A stretch of DNA of 64,000 nucleotides from Larimichthys crocea. Taxonomy: Eukaryota > Chordata > Actinopteri > Sciaenidae. Location of the stretch: contig NC_040025.1 of NCBI RefSeq assembly GCF_000972845.2, positions 22,915,846-22,979,845 of the forward strand. The letters run 5' to 3'. A program made the position numbers and the translations under genes. The notes below the pieces were generated by a model that made no database searches, was not told where the DNA came from, and was given only the letters and a program-made list of their open reading frames with translations. The first letter of the stretch is position 1, and each line of letters begins with the position of its first letter. Below, piece by piece: positions 11,501 to 26,928 of the stretch.

Positions 11501-14500
11501 CTTAACATAAAGGAGTGCTAAATAGATGGGTGGGAAAATCAAACTTAATTGTGTGCCTTCTTCCTCTATACATCATGCGTCTTTTAGGTCCACTTACCAC
11601 GCTATCATTGATCAGGGGCCTGAAACAGTCCGGCTAAGTATTATCCATATGAGGCAGAGTTCAGGGTGAATCAGACAGGCCCACGGACAACATGTAGCCC
11701 TGCTGCTCAGGCACGGCGAAAAGCTGGGGCTTAAAGGGAGGCCTTCATGATGTTTAATACTGTAGAACTCTCCCTTAAATAAACATGAGCAAATGGTCAG
11801 TTACAGCATATTTATTGCCCTTATAATAAAATTATGGTGGCCAGAGCATGGTGGCTTTGCAACATATATTATTTTTTAATAAATAAGTGAAAGAATGGNN
11901 NNNNNNNNTCAGTTACAGCTATTTATTGCCCTTATATAAAATTATGGTTGCCAGAGCATGTGTGGCTTTGCAACATATATTATTATTGTTTAATAAATAA
12001 GTGAAAGAACGGCCACAATATGAAAATAGATGACTTTAAAGTACTTCTACGTGTGTTTGCTTACCTTAAGACCCAGATTCATACTTGAAGCATTAACCAC
12101 AGGTAAGTCGGTGAGAGGGAACTCAAGAGTAACATCCTGATCCACGTCAAAGGAAACTGATCAGAAAAGAAATCACAATTATTTATTTATGCATTTAAAT
12201 TCCTGCTGTTATATAGGGGTTGGCTTAAAGTCCATGTAAAGTAAGAATAAATATGTGTTCTGAGTGTGTGAGACCAAAGAAGAAACTGTTATTAACCAGC
12301 CAAAACTGAATGATTAAAAATATCGACATGTTTATGAAATGAATGTCAAAATCAGGTAAAAATTTGTATTCTCAGCTCCAGGACTGTGGGGGCGTGTCAC
12401 TGAATGTGCTGAAGCCACACCCACTGTGGGAGCAGTCAAGCAGCAATTTTGAAGCGACTGAAACGTGTCAGATAAGTTCAGAAAATGACGTGACTAGCTT
12501 TGAAACACTCAGAGTGAGATGAATGAATCTCTATCTCTGCTAGGGGTGCAGGGGTATGCACAGGGTGGCCTCAGTGTGTCATCGAGCCACCCTTTAGGAC
12601 CGCCCCAAAAATTTAATTTCAGTAATATATCGTTCAAAGTGTTGTTGTTTTTTCAGCAACTATTTTCCAACATATTTAATGTATTTTGAAAGAAATCTCA
12701 GAGTTGACTTTACATGGACTAAAGTAAAGTCACTCTTGGCCTGCTGCCATACCATTCATGGCCTGTAGTTGCTCCTCTATCATTACAATGGCTTCCTCCA
12801 GTTTAGGGCAGATCTATTGAGGAAACAAAAAAACAAATGTCCTGACTAATCATTACTGAACATCTTTAGAGGTTTCAACTAATTCTCATACAGAATATAC
12901 CAAGCCTTCAGTGATAGAATACAGAGAAACACTCACATGTGTTTGTATTTCACCTCTGATACGCCCCTTGAATACTTCACAAATGGTTTGAAAATAGCAC
13001 TATAGACAAATGAAAACACAGGGTTATCTTGCATCAGCATCACTCCTTTATCTCTCCTTCCCTCTGTTCTGTCGTACCTGGCTCCTCCATAGAACTGCCT
13101 GTCCACATCTCCAACATTGCGTCACAACTGACACTGGTGACAGACCGACGCCCGTCAGCATCTTTCCCCCGCCCACTACAGAGGTCACGCCACACAAATA
13201 TAGCCAAGTTGAAGATCCCCCGTCATGTCTGAAGTACAGGAACAAAAAAGTGATTTATTAACATTTATTTATGCAACATGCACCTCAGTGAGTTAAACTT
13301 AAACTAACAATTTAATTTTATTTTATAAGCACCAAATCAAACAGCTGTTACCAAATGATACTGTCCATATAGAGCAGATCTAAACCGTAGTCTTTATATT
13401 ATTTACAGAGATTCAACAGTTCCCACAATGAGCAAAAACTTGATAAGGAAAAACTTGCTTTTAAGAGGGGGAACCAAGCTCATGGTGGCATCTTCCACAA
13501 CGTTGATTAGAAAGGGGAAAACTACAACAATGAATGTATTGGACCATTATGCTTTAATTTGCAGGTCTGCTAACCTCCTTTCTTTAATTATCTTCTTTTT
13601 GAGAGGGGCAATCAAGTTGAGTGTTGTTCAGTGAGCCTGCAGCACATTAACAAGATGATCTCTTTGTTAGAGGCTAAAGTTAGCCGATGGTCCTCTGTTT
13701 AAATCAGGCATGGCGCTGAAACGACAATGCTGATAGAATCACTTCCTTAAATTAGCTAAGCACTAACAGATCAACATCTGCTGTAGATGTTTTGCTGAAG
13801 TAGTGAGATTTTGTTATAAATAATGGAAGAGAAGTTTTATCTTCTTTGTTGTTTCCCCTTCATTTCTTCCTGTTTACCGTACATTTAATGGGTCATCTAT
13901 TTTTTACTGCCGCACTAACTAACTTCCTTATAACCAGATAACAAACCAGGAGTTAGAAAACAAGTTAAATTAAAAAAAGGCAAACTCTGTAGTTCATAGA
14001 CAGAAACCTAATGTTTTTTTTTTTTTAATTCTATGTACTTTGTATGTGAGAAACACCTCAGTGAAGTGCAGACTGCAAATCTCTGCCTCTCAGCTCAGTT
14101 TGCTGGTACTTTTACTTTCATTTACTGAAAGTGCAAGTTAAGACCCAAAGGGCTTATGCCATTAGGGGAAACAAGAGAAAGTAACCAAAATCACTGGTTT
14201 CTTCCTGTGCATGTGTACAAAAGCTTCTGAGACACTCATCCCGTAGATTTAAGATTTCACTCATATACGCTTTTGTTTGAGGTTAAACTGAATCGACCTT
14301 CAACCAATCTACTGACATCTTGATTCAGGATAATTTGACAGTTCTGGTTTTAAGTTCATTCACAGTAACAATGTTCATTATTCTTCTTAACCTAGAGATG
14401 ACTGAAACAAAAGGCCAATAAAAACAGCAAAGATGATGTTCCACACATGAATACGGAGTTAAAAACTTTACAGCACCGAGACATTGACAGATACCTTCAA

Positions 14501-17500
14501 GGACACAACTTCCTTTTTTGATTGACAAGTTCTCTTATGAAAGACCATAATATCACTTCCTTATTAAGTCTTATGTTCATTGTCCTGTTCAAATCAAAGT
14601 GTGCAATTTTAAATCAAAAGTATCACCTCTCTGCACTTATATCACATCGCGACACGGACAAACCTGACTGAACAGCTGTGGGTTAGTGGCTTCATGAGTT
14701 TACATGTAAAGCAGAACTGAGGAAGACTCACATTATACCAACTGTGTCTTCCACCAGCCGGCTAGTGCAACGCTCAAGCCTGACATGGATGTCTTGAATC
14801 TGTGGCATCCTGATAGAACTCAACAGATGGCTCTGGAAGTCGCACTTTGTTATGTGATGCTGTGGTGCGCAGGAGGAGAAACAAGACAGGTGTAAATAAG
14901 TGTGAGGGCATGGTTTTCATACTACGTAACAGACAGCAACAAAATATTGAGGTTCAAATTCATGAAAATCATCAGACCAGCTATTCTTTTGAAGCATACT
15001 GCTGTGATAGGGAAGAAAGTAATGTACGTAACGTAATTTATTTACGAACACAATTTTGTAGTGAAAAGAACATATTCAGAACTGTCAACTGTAATCTTCC
15101 CTGTTAGTGTGAAGTGTATGGCGCCAGAACTTTACCGCTGATGTCAGGGAAAGTGTATTATTCAACCTATCCTGGATCCATCCTGCACCCACATGCTTTC
15201 CTGGGACAAACAGCACAAAAACACACACTTTTAAATGTTGTGAATGGAACTGTCTCATTATTGATCATGCAATGTCATTTTGTTGAGAGACTCAAGAAGC
15301 AGTGGCAAGCTCAAATGTTTTTCTTTTTTTTCTTTTAAGTCACTACTTGTTTGTTTCATCTTATTTAAACATGGGCTATAAAAATGCCAAAACCCTCCAG
15401 GGACTGTATTACAGCAAATATTTGAGTATGTATACATAGTTTGTTTGTTCCTATCAATATTTAGACATAACAGAGACATGCATTGTACTTGACAACAATG
15501 TGTCCCACCCATCTGTTGTGCAGTATAATAAGTCATAGTCATAAGACAGTGCACACACTCATATGATACGAGGGCCTACATGAACTTTATTGCCACTTCA
15601 TTCTGAAATTAATTTTGGATCCACGTGGCAGCTAGTAAGTAGAATAACACAAAGTTCACCTATGACCTTTCATAGGTGTAAACAATTATGACAATTATAA
15701 TATCACATTTATCTGGATTTGGCAAACTCATTTTGGTTTAGTAAGAGGAATGACTCATAAAACAATGATTCAGCCTCTTGTGTTTATAAAGCAACACTGT
15801 GTAACTTTTCTACCATCAAATAACTTGTCTTGCAGTTGCGTCTTTGGCTGTCATTGCATGAACTCTCTGTGATTTACAGAGTTCCCTGAAGGACAGTAAG
15901 TGAACTGCTGGGAAACGTAGCTGCTGTTAGGTAGGACTGTGAGCTCCGAGCATCCACCAGGAGGATGAGTTTTCAAGCTCAAGGCAAAGGTACGTGTTAA
16001 TGGGTGGAGTGGGTGTTGTGCCAGAACCGGAGCTGGGCAGTGGGCTATTTAAACAAAGACCATAGGAGATAACAGAAGAGAAGAGAAAATGGAAGTGACT
16101 GAGAAAGAAGTTGTGCAGAAAAAAAAAAAACTGACTGACGGCCAAATGAATAAATGAAAGAAGCGGCTGGTTTGTATTGTTTTATTACACTTCTGTTTGT
16201 TAGCTGTTCGCAAAGTTTTGACTTGCAAGTTTGTTACCATAATAATATAATCCTAACAATAACGTACGTGTGCACCTGTCCACATTTACAGCAGTGATTG
16301 CACACCTAAATCGCATGTTTCTTTAAATGGATCTCCCTAAACATGGTATCACCTGTTTTAAACCATGCGGGCACGTTTTCAAACAAGTCTGAGCATGCGC
16401 TTGAGCATACTCCTGCACCCCTAGCAGAGAGATAGAGATTAATTCATCTCACTGAGTGTTTCAAAGTTAGTCACATCATTTTCTGAACTCATCTGACATG
16501 TTTCGGTTGCTTCAAAATTGCTGCTTGACTGCTCCCATGGTGCGCGTGGCTTCAGCACATTCAGTGACACGCCCCCACAGTCCTGAAGCTGAGAACACTA
16601 ATTTTTACCTGATTTTGACATTAATTTCATAAACGTGTCGATATTTTTAATCATTCAGATTTGGCTGGTTAATAACAGTTTTAACAGTTTCTTCTTTGGT
16701 CTCACAAACTCAGAACACATATTTATTCTTACTTTACATGGACTTTAAGCCAACCCCTATATAACAGCAGGAATTTAAATGCATAAATAAATAATTGTGA
16801 TTTCTTTTCTGATCAGTTTCCTTTGACGTGGATCAGGATGTTACTCTTGAGTTCCCTCTCACCGACTTACCTGTGGTTAATGCTTCAAGTATGAATCTGG
16901 GTCTTAAGGTAAGCAAACACACGTAGAAGTACTTTAAAGTCATCTATTTTCATATTGTGGCCGTTCTTTCACTTATTTATTAAACAATAATAATATATGT
17001 TGCAAAGCCACACATGCTCTGGCAACCATAATTTTATATAAGGGCAATAAATAGCTGTAACTGACCATTTGCTCATGTTTATTTAAAGGGAGAGTTCTAC
17101 AGTATTAAACATCATGAAGAGCCTCCCTTTAAGCCCCAGCTTTTCGCCGTGCCTGAGCAGCAGGGCTACATGTTGTCAGTGGGCCTGTCTGAATTCACCC
17201 TGAACTCTGCCTCATATGGATACTACTTAGCCGGACTGTTTCAGGCCCTGATCAATGATAGCGTGGTAAGTGGAAGTGAAAAGACGCATGCATGTATAGA
17301 GGAAGAAGGCACAACAATTTAAGTTTGATTTTCACACCCATCTATTTATGCACTCCTTTATGTTAAGTACTTTTGTCTCTAAACCATCTGTCGTTAAGGA
17401 ATGTTGTTTTATCATCTCAGATCCCTCCATCCTTACATATGCACCTAAATACCAGCGAAATGGGGCCTTTTATCCCTCAGGTAAGTTTATATGTACCACA

Positions 17501-19859
17501 CTGAAGAGTTGTATTATCTTACTGGATGAATGGTTTTATGTTAGCCTGCACTTGTTGTCACATATCTAACATCTACAGACTTGATAAGAAGAAAACAGCC
17601 ATGAAAATAAAGTCTGTCCTAACAATGCTTATCTGTAACAGATCTGCATGATGGCATTGTGGTTAACACTGCAGTTTTTGATCTTTAGCATCAGTATTGG
17701 ACTTTGACCATTATTAAAGTTAAATATTATCTGGGTCGTGCTGGCCTACCTGGCCCCACTTTATATTTGTGATATCAACATTCAATCAAATGAAAAAAAA
17801 AGAAAAGAAAAAAAGTTTCTATGATAAAAATCAGCAATAGTATCCTTAAAACAATCAAATTGACTTCACAAGTCAGCCATTCAGGTGGTGTTAACCACTG
17901 ACAGTATAAAGAATGGACAGTGTAAGCATGAAGACACTTGTAGGTTTGTGAAGAGCCGTTTTGAAGCTCAAAATTTGTGGGACCATGTTGGGTGTCCTGT
18001 TTCTTCTGCCTCCCCGCTAAAAGTCAGCAAAGATGTGGATCATCTGTGGGCCGAATGATGCCTGAGTGCTAAAACAAGCCACCCATAGTTGCACCTAGCT
18101 GTTAATCAAAGTGGCCATACTGTTAACTATGCATAACTTTAAGCCTTAATATAATTTGAACGGGTGAATTAAATAGAAATTCACCCTCAGTACAGTTGTC
18201 ATGAACAGGAAAATTAGCTATAGAGACCAAAACTGTTTTTTGGCCCAGGCTGTTTATTTCTGCCGTGACGTTTTAAGATATTTTAAAATGTGGGCTCATG
18301 GAGATTGAAATGTTCAGTACCAGCCTCAAACGGCCATTTGAGGAACTGCAGTTTTTGGCACTTTAGCATTGGCTTCACTTCAGAGGTTGCCACTTGGTGA
18401 CAACACAAATAATCTATATTTAAAAATATTCATACAGTAACTGTTTAAAAAAAACCTTTGCGCATACTTGTATAGATATTTTTTTCTTCTTTGTTGTCTC
18501 TCTGTTTCCTGACCCACTTAATCTGTCCTGTCCATGAAAACATGTCCTTAAAATGGTCAAATAATAAAATGAAATGTTTAACGTTCATGTTCTTTCTCTC
18601 TGCAGCTGCCCAAAATGTTTCCAGATCTGCTGATGAATCTGCAGGTTTATGCCAGAGATGCTCCACTGTTTTCATTCCAGCCTGGTGCTATCAAACTGGA
18701 CTTCCACGGCGCTGTGAAGGCTTTTGCTATCCAGCCAAATCATACCCAGACCCCACTGTTCAATCTCAATGTTGTGAGTACTTTTCCTATACCTCAGAAC
18801 AAATACACGTCTTTTTTCTTTCCTGATTTTCCTCTTTATGCCAAAAACATACTAAAGTAGTTGTAGAGATGAGAGTAGAAGTACATCCCCATTCCTGAGC
18901 ACATCATGGGAGATTTTGAGGATTTTTATCACTCAAAGTATATACTCATTGGCTGCAGCTGTAATTTAAACCTTTGTCTTTCAGGACTCAGACTTCAGCG
19001 GTAAAGTGTGGGTTGCTGATGGTAAACTGAAGGCCTCCATGGGGATGAACAAGTGAGCATCAGCATGTTTCAAAACACACACCTGAGCTTAAGTTCACAA
19101 AGTCACACTGAAAGTAATGATACTGCTTCTTTTCAAACAGCCTCACAGTGACACTGGCGTCGAGTGAAGTGGGACCCTTCAAGGTAGAACACGTGATAAA
19201 AACTACATTACATTTTATGTTAGTCACAGGCACGCATATACAAACTGAGGAGAGTCAATCAGTGACTGTAACGTGTCAACTTTTATTTGCAGACTGACGC
19301 TATCGAAAAAGTCGCAAAATTGGGCTCAACAGTATTCATGGCAAAAGTGAACGGTGAGTTTTAAGCCCTGTTTCTACTACCTAGAACTTTCAGTCCCAGA
19401 AAATACTTTACAAATTAAATATATTAAAACCTTATTTTGTTTTTTCTGTCTCCTCTGCTCAAGGACATTTGGACAAAAGTGGTTTTGACTAAATTCTTTG
19501 AGTGTTGAATATGAATCTATTTGTCATCTTCATTGTGGTATAGAGCTAGAGCAAGTCTGTGATTCAACATACTGGAGGGTAGAAGATGAAAATAATGTAT
19601 CTTTACTTACTTTGTCCTTGTCTTGAAATGTACATTACTTTTCTTTTTCAGAGATACTTGGCAAAGGTGCTGATTTGCCCAGAATGAAACAAGTAGTGCC
19701 TGTGAACACAGTTTTGCAGATGGACATGGTCAGTATTTGTAAAAAAAGAAACTTTAATGTTTTTTTAGTCACTGGTCTGACCATTGTCTTTATTCCTAAC
19801 AGGGATTTATAGCCATCTTTTCAGATGCTCAGGTGTTGACAGACGGAGACTTCGACTGA
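5579..19859 (+). CDS. bpi: BPI/LBP family LPS-binding protein, split by an inverted segment
   Basis: This is a secreted lipid-binding protein of the bactericidal permeability-increasing/LPS-binding family. Coding exons: 5579-5678, 6962-7064, 7296-7427, 8928-9083, 9167-9230, 9356-9416, 10013-10104 (exon 7; a second copy is at 16817-16908), 17089-17265, 17421-17480, 18606-18773, 18985-19052, 19141-19183, 19293-19353, 19652-19728 and 19803-19859. All phases agree and give about 472 aa; human BPI and LBP are about 480-487. A signal peptide MFPSIIALLTLISVACG is followed by GLQVILTNKGLQYG, typical of the first BPI barrel. The N-domain cysteine pair is kept (SVSCDAN in exon 4, HICPKLEEA at exons 5-6). 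The second barrel starts near GEFYSIKHHEEPPF and the end matches family C-termini. The part homologous to the human cationic LPS-binding peptide is poor in Lys/Arg. Intron 7 contains the inverted repeat 10157-16404. BPI versus LBP cannot be told apart here. Confidence 0.9.
8695..8842. repeat. Dispersed-repeat remnant with a 41-bp tandem duplication
   Basis: Within bpi intron 3, the text ending GGTGCTATATAAATAAAATT resembles the tail of a short interspersed repeat common in fish. A 41-bp unit is repeated exactly at 8761-8801 and 8802-8842. The inverted copy at about 13265-13445 has only one such unit and about 100 bp more of the repeat body. Confidence 0.7.
10157..15210 (-). pseudogene. Antisense broken copies of bpi exons 10 to 2
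   Basis: Reverse-complement exon copies are visible: exon 10 at 10157-10304 (its end is cut by the breakpoint), exon 9 at about 11390-11447 (58 instead of 60 nt), exon 8 at about 11598-11774, exon 7 at 12065-12156 (identical), then exons 6, 5, 4 (about 13079-13229), 3 (about 14745-14860) and 2 (about 15100-15205). Exon 4 lacks at least four single bases relative to 8928-9083, and exons 9, 10 and 2 also carry indels, so no functional frame survives. Exon 1 is not included, because the copy stops inside intron 1. The high indel rate with few diverged blocks looks more like uncorrected long-read sequence than aged pseudogene decay. Confidence 0.8.
11899..11908. other. Assembly gap of 10 N
   Basis: Ten Ns interrupt the inverted segment. 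The roughly 95 bp on each side are two versions of the same sequence (from 'tcagttacag' to 'gtgaaagaa'), so the gap joins two overlapping contig ends that were not merged. No sequence is likely to be missing here. Confidence 0.99.
16405..16950 (+). repeat. Direct second copy of bpi exon 7 and its 5' intron
   Basis: This is a direct repeat of about 9611-10156. It carries a second exon 7 at 16817-16908, identical in coding sequence. The intronic part differs by scattered substitutions and a roughly 9-bp insertion (aacagttttaacagtttc against aacagtttc). Exon 7 is 92 nt, so using both copies would shift the frame; only one can be in the mRNA. The pattern looks like two haplotypes placed in series. 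Confidence 0.85.
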
Positions 19860-20170
19860 CAGACACACTGGCCTGTTTGACATCAAACATGACTGCTGTT
19901 CATCTCAGTTCAGATTGTTAAGATTTAAACAAACTGGCTCTGTCTACATCTGAGACCACATGACAAACATTTAAAAGCTACATCTAGTGGGCTGCTGGAC
20001 AGTGAATGATTAACAAGCTTTCTGCAATACATAATCAGCATTTTCTACTCATACATTGCATATTACACATTGCAGCCTTCATATCAAATCAACAGTGATT
20101 AATCCTACACACATTAATCCTAAACACGTGTGTTGGAGGTGTATGGTTTAAAATCTTTAAAATCTTTTGA

Positions 20171-20176
20171 AATAAA
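20171..20176 (+). other. bpi: Candidate poly(A) signal of bpi
   Basis: AATAAA lies about 310 bp after the stop at 19857-19859 and gives a short 3'UTR. Confidence 0.65.
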
Positions 20177-20281
20177 ATATTTTTTAAAAACATTCAGTCT
20201 GTCTTATTTGTATGAAATGAAATAAAGGTGTTGGGGTTATTGTGTTGGTTTTTTGTACATTTTACATACATATTTTCACTG

Positions 20282-20606
20282 ATAGTGGTGCAGTGGTTAG
20301 CGCTGTGGCCTCACAGCAAGAAGGTTCCTGGATTAAACCTTAGCTGGGGCCTTTCTGTGTGGAGTCTGCATGTTCTCCCCGTGTCTGTGTGGGTTCTCTC
20401 CAGGTACTCCGGCGTCCTCTGACAGTCCAAAGACATGCACTTAACAGGTTAATGGTGACTCTAGGTTGTCCGTAGGTGTGACTGTGAGTGTGAATGGTTG
20501 TTTGTCTATATGTGCCCTGTGATGAGTGTACCCCACCTCTTGCAAGTCAGCTGGGATAGGCTCCCACAGTGACGCAGATGAGGAGGATAAGCAGTGGATG
20601 GATGGT
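20282..20606 (+). mobile_element. Short interspersed repeat of common teleost type
   Basis: The segment opens with GTGGTGCAGTGGTTAGCGCT and passes through blocks such as CATGTTCTCCCCGTGTCTGT and CAGCTGGGATAGGCTCCC. It ends in GGATAAGCAGTGGATGGATGG. I recognise this as a very abundant dispersed repeat of fish genomes; I do not assign a Repbase name. It sits between the 3' ends of bpi and prelid3b. Confidence 0.8.
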
Positions 20607-20939
20607 AGAAAAATGTGGTCGAGTTGATTTTAAAGTGTGTGCAAGGTTTTGCTTGAGAGAATTCTGTCAGTGTGTGCTGTGTGCCACCGGAGGGCACCAC
20701 ATTTGAAAACATGCATAAAAACAATAGTGGGATCAGGATTTCACAAGACATTAATGTGCCATGGGGACCCAAATTAAAATTTTAACTTTAATTTAAGGCA
20801 ATCTCTGACCCCAAGGAAGAATCAGTTTTAGCGATATTCAGTAAACATTACAGGCTGATTAAGAAAGTGTGAACATGTTTTGGACCTGAAGAATTCAAGG
20901 GGAAGTCAAGACATTCACAAAACACATCACCACAATATT
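20607..20939. other. Intergenic, bpi to prelid3b 3' ends
   Basis: No gene is recognised. bpi (plus) and prelid3b (minus) converge here; the interval beyond the interspersed repeat is plain AT-rich DNA. Confidence 0.6.
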
Positions 20940-20959
20940 CATGAAACAATGACATCTCT

Positions 20960-20965
20960 TTTATT
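20960..20965 (-). other. prelid3b: Candidate poly(A) signal of prelid3b
   Basis: On the minus strand this reads AATAAA, about 1.9 kb beyond the prelid3b stop. It would imply a long 3'UTR filling 20940-22842, which otherwise has no coding exon. Confidence 0.45.
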
Positions 20966-21891
20966 TTGAAACATTTCAGTGTGCACTCTTTAGACTCCGT
21001 TACATGTTCACATTCTTGGAATGTAACACCAACAAAATATAAATATATGCCTATTTACAGCCACTGTTCCTAAAATGTTCCCCATAGAAAAACAGAAATA
21101 AATCACTTCACTGACTGGCTGGCTGACTGGCTGAAGGGTCAGACAGGCAGCAGACTGGACTTCAAACAGAACGATCCTGAGCCGGACAGGACAACACATG
21201 ATGAGCTGGTTGGTTCATTTTTAAAGCTGAGCTGAACTGGATGCAGGTGTGAATAAGAGCAAAATACAGCAGATACATCGAGATCCACCGAACTAACTGA
21301 GACCATGACAGCTGAGCAAGATACTGACTGTAGAGCAACTTGGAAGCTGCGCTCCATTAATGGATACTGTAACACTAAAACAGCTCTATTAACTGTACCA
21401 CAAACAGTTTTAATGTAAACTTTACTTAGAACTGTCCTTGTTAAAATTTCTAGAGAGAAGAGAAGAAAAGGGAATAACAAATGAGATTTATGTCGCCTTC
21501 ATATCGATGTGTTCTTTATGAAAGAAGCAAACAGAGAAACTGAAAAACAGTCAACTATGTAGCACCTGAGTCTGCTATGAGTTAAGAAAGGGAAATGTAG
21601 TATAAAAACACCACAAGCTAACAACTTTTAAAACCATTCAATTAAACAGCCTTTGTCAATATTCATCAATACAAATATACCTTAAATAACACCATCGAAC
21701 GACAGTATGAAGTACAGAGTGGGTTCGTTCATAATCATAAATTAAGTGTGAAAGTGTTTGGGGATATTAAACCGGTAGTTATTCTTCACATTTAATGTTG
21801 GCACACTCAGTGATCTTGAACGCAACCCTGCAGAGCTCCTCCTACAACACTGGTGAGCGTTCACGACACATTAAATAACATGTCGCTTGGT

Positions 21892-21915
21892 GGGTTAGGG
21901 TTAGGGTTAGGGTTA
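21892..21915. repeat. Short telomere-like (TTAGGG) tract
   Basis: About four uninterrupted GGGTTA units lie in the presumed 3'UTR of prelid3b. Confidence 0.9.
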
Positions 21916-22842
21916 CGCTCGTTTGGAAGGATTTCCCGCCCACTACAAGTCGTGTATTAAAGTACACATGCTGAAAATAAGTTAAACATTCAAGTATTCA
22001 CATTCTCATACTATAACACTTAACTATATAGCACATCATCGGTGTGAGAGAAACGTACTTAACAAAGACAAGAGAGACTAAGAAATCAAGTCAATCAAGC
22101 TGTACCTAGAACAAGACCAGGACAATCAGTGCGGATATCTTTAGCAGATCAACCTATATTGGCAAATAAAAATGCCCTGTTCCCCTTTGTTTAGGACAGC
22201 CTTAGCTGGACTTCACCCCACGCCTACAAGTATTCTAGATACACACTGACAAAGAAAACTGGTCGACTTCCACCTGATGGCACGAGACTTTTAGTATCAG
22301 TGTCTGACCTCAAAATTTCAGCTACTTTTATAAGTTGTTGCAGCCTCTTTGTTTTAAGTGCAAAACAAGGTCAGCCAATACAGAAAGATTTAGTGAAACG
22401 TCACCAGTTCTCAACTTGTTAACGAGGATTTGGAAACAATAAAAAGAAGATCAGAGAGAGATGGAAAAGGGGGAAACTGAGGAGATGATGCGGAGGCACA
22501 GTGTGAATTTTCTTAAAAAGAGCTTTTACATCACAAGACTAAATCCTATGAGCTTCAAGTGCTGTCCAATTCAACCCTGTTTGTTTTTGTTTTTTTTAAA
22601 CTGTCATCAGCTCAACTCCCCGTCACTGCCCGCACAGCGGCGAGTATCAAAACTCGTCGGCGCAGACTGCTGAGGAGGGACGAACAGCGAGTTCTTGTGA
22701 CACACACACACAAACAAACGTATGTAGGGCCAAAGGATGGGGCTGTGGTTATTTAGGCTGTGCTGGCAGATGAGGTGAGAGGAAATGTCTGAGAGGTCCA
22801 TGGGTTCATGATAGTGGACAAAGCAGCTGGGGAAGGCCTGGA

Positions 22843-26928
<4,086 letters not shown>

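Larger units (their letters stand above)
10157..16404 (-). repeat. Large inverted copy of the bpi gene interior
   Basis: From the jump after 'tattttcatattgtgg' at about 10156, the plus strand reads as the reverse complement of the bpi gene. 10157-11898 mirrors about 16960-18765 (exons 8-10). After the N gap, 11909-16404 mirrors about 17070 back through 16950, then 10156 back to 5743 (exons 7 to 2). The stretch from about 11909 to 12815 looks essentially clean. The rest carries many single-base deletions and substitutions. Sense-oriented sequence resumes at about 16405 with a second copy of 9611-10156. The overall order is X, rc(XY), x, Y. This could be a misassembled alternative haplotype or chimeric long-read fill, or a true inverted duplication. 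Confidence 0.9.

Noticed and set aside
15927..16240. Short ORFs in the inverted bpi region
   Set aside because: They are antisense intron 1 sequence with low-complexity runs.
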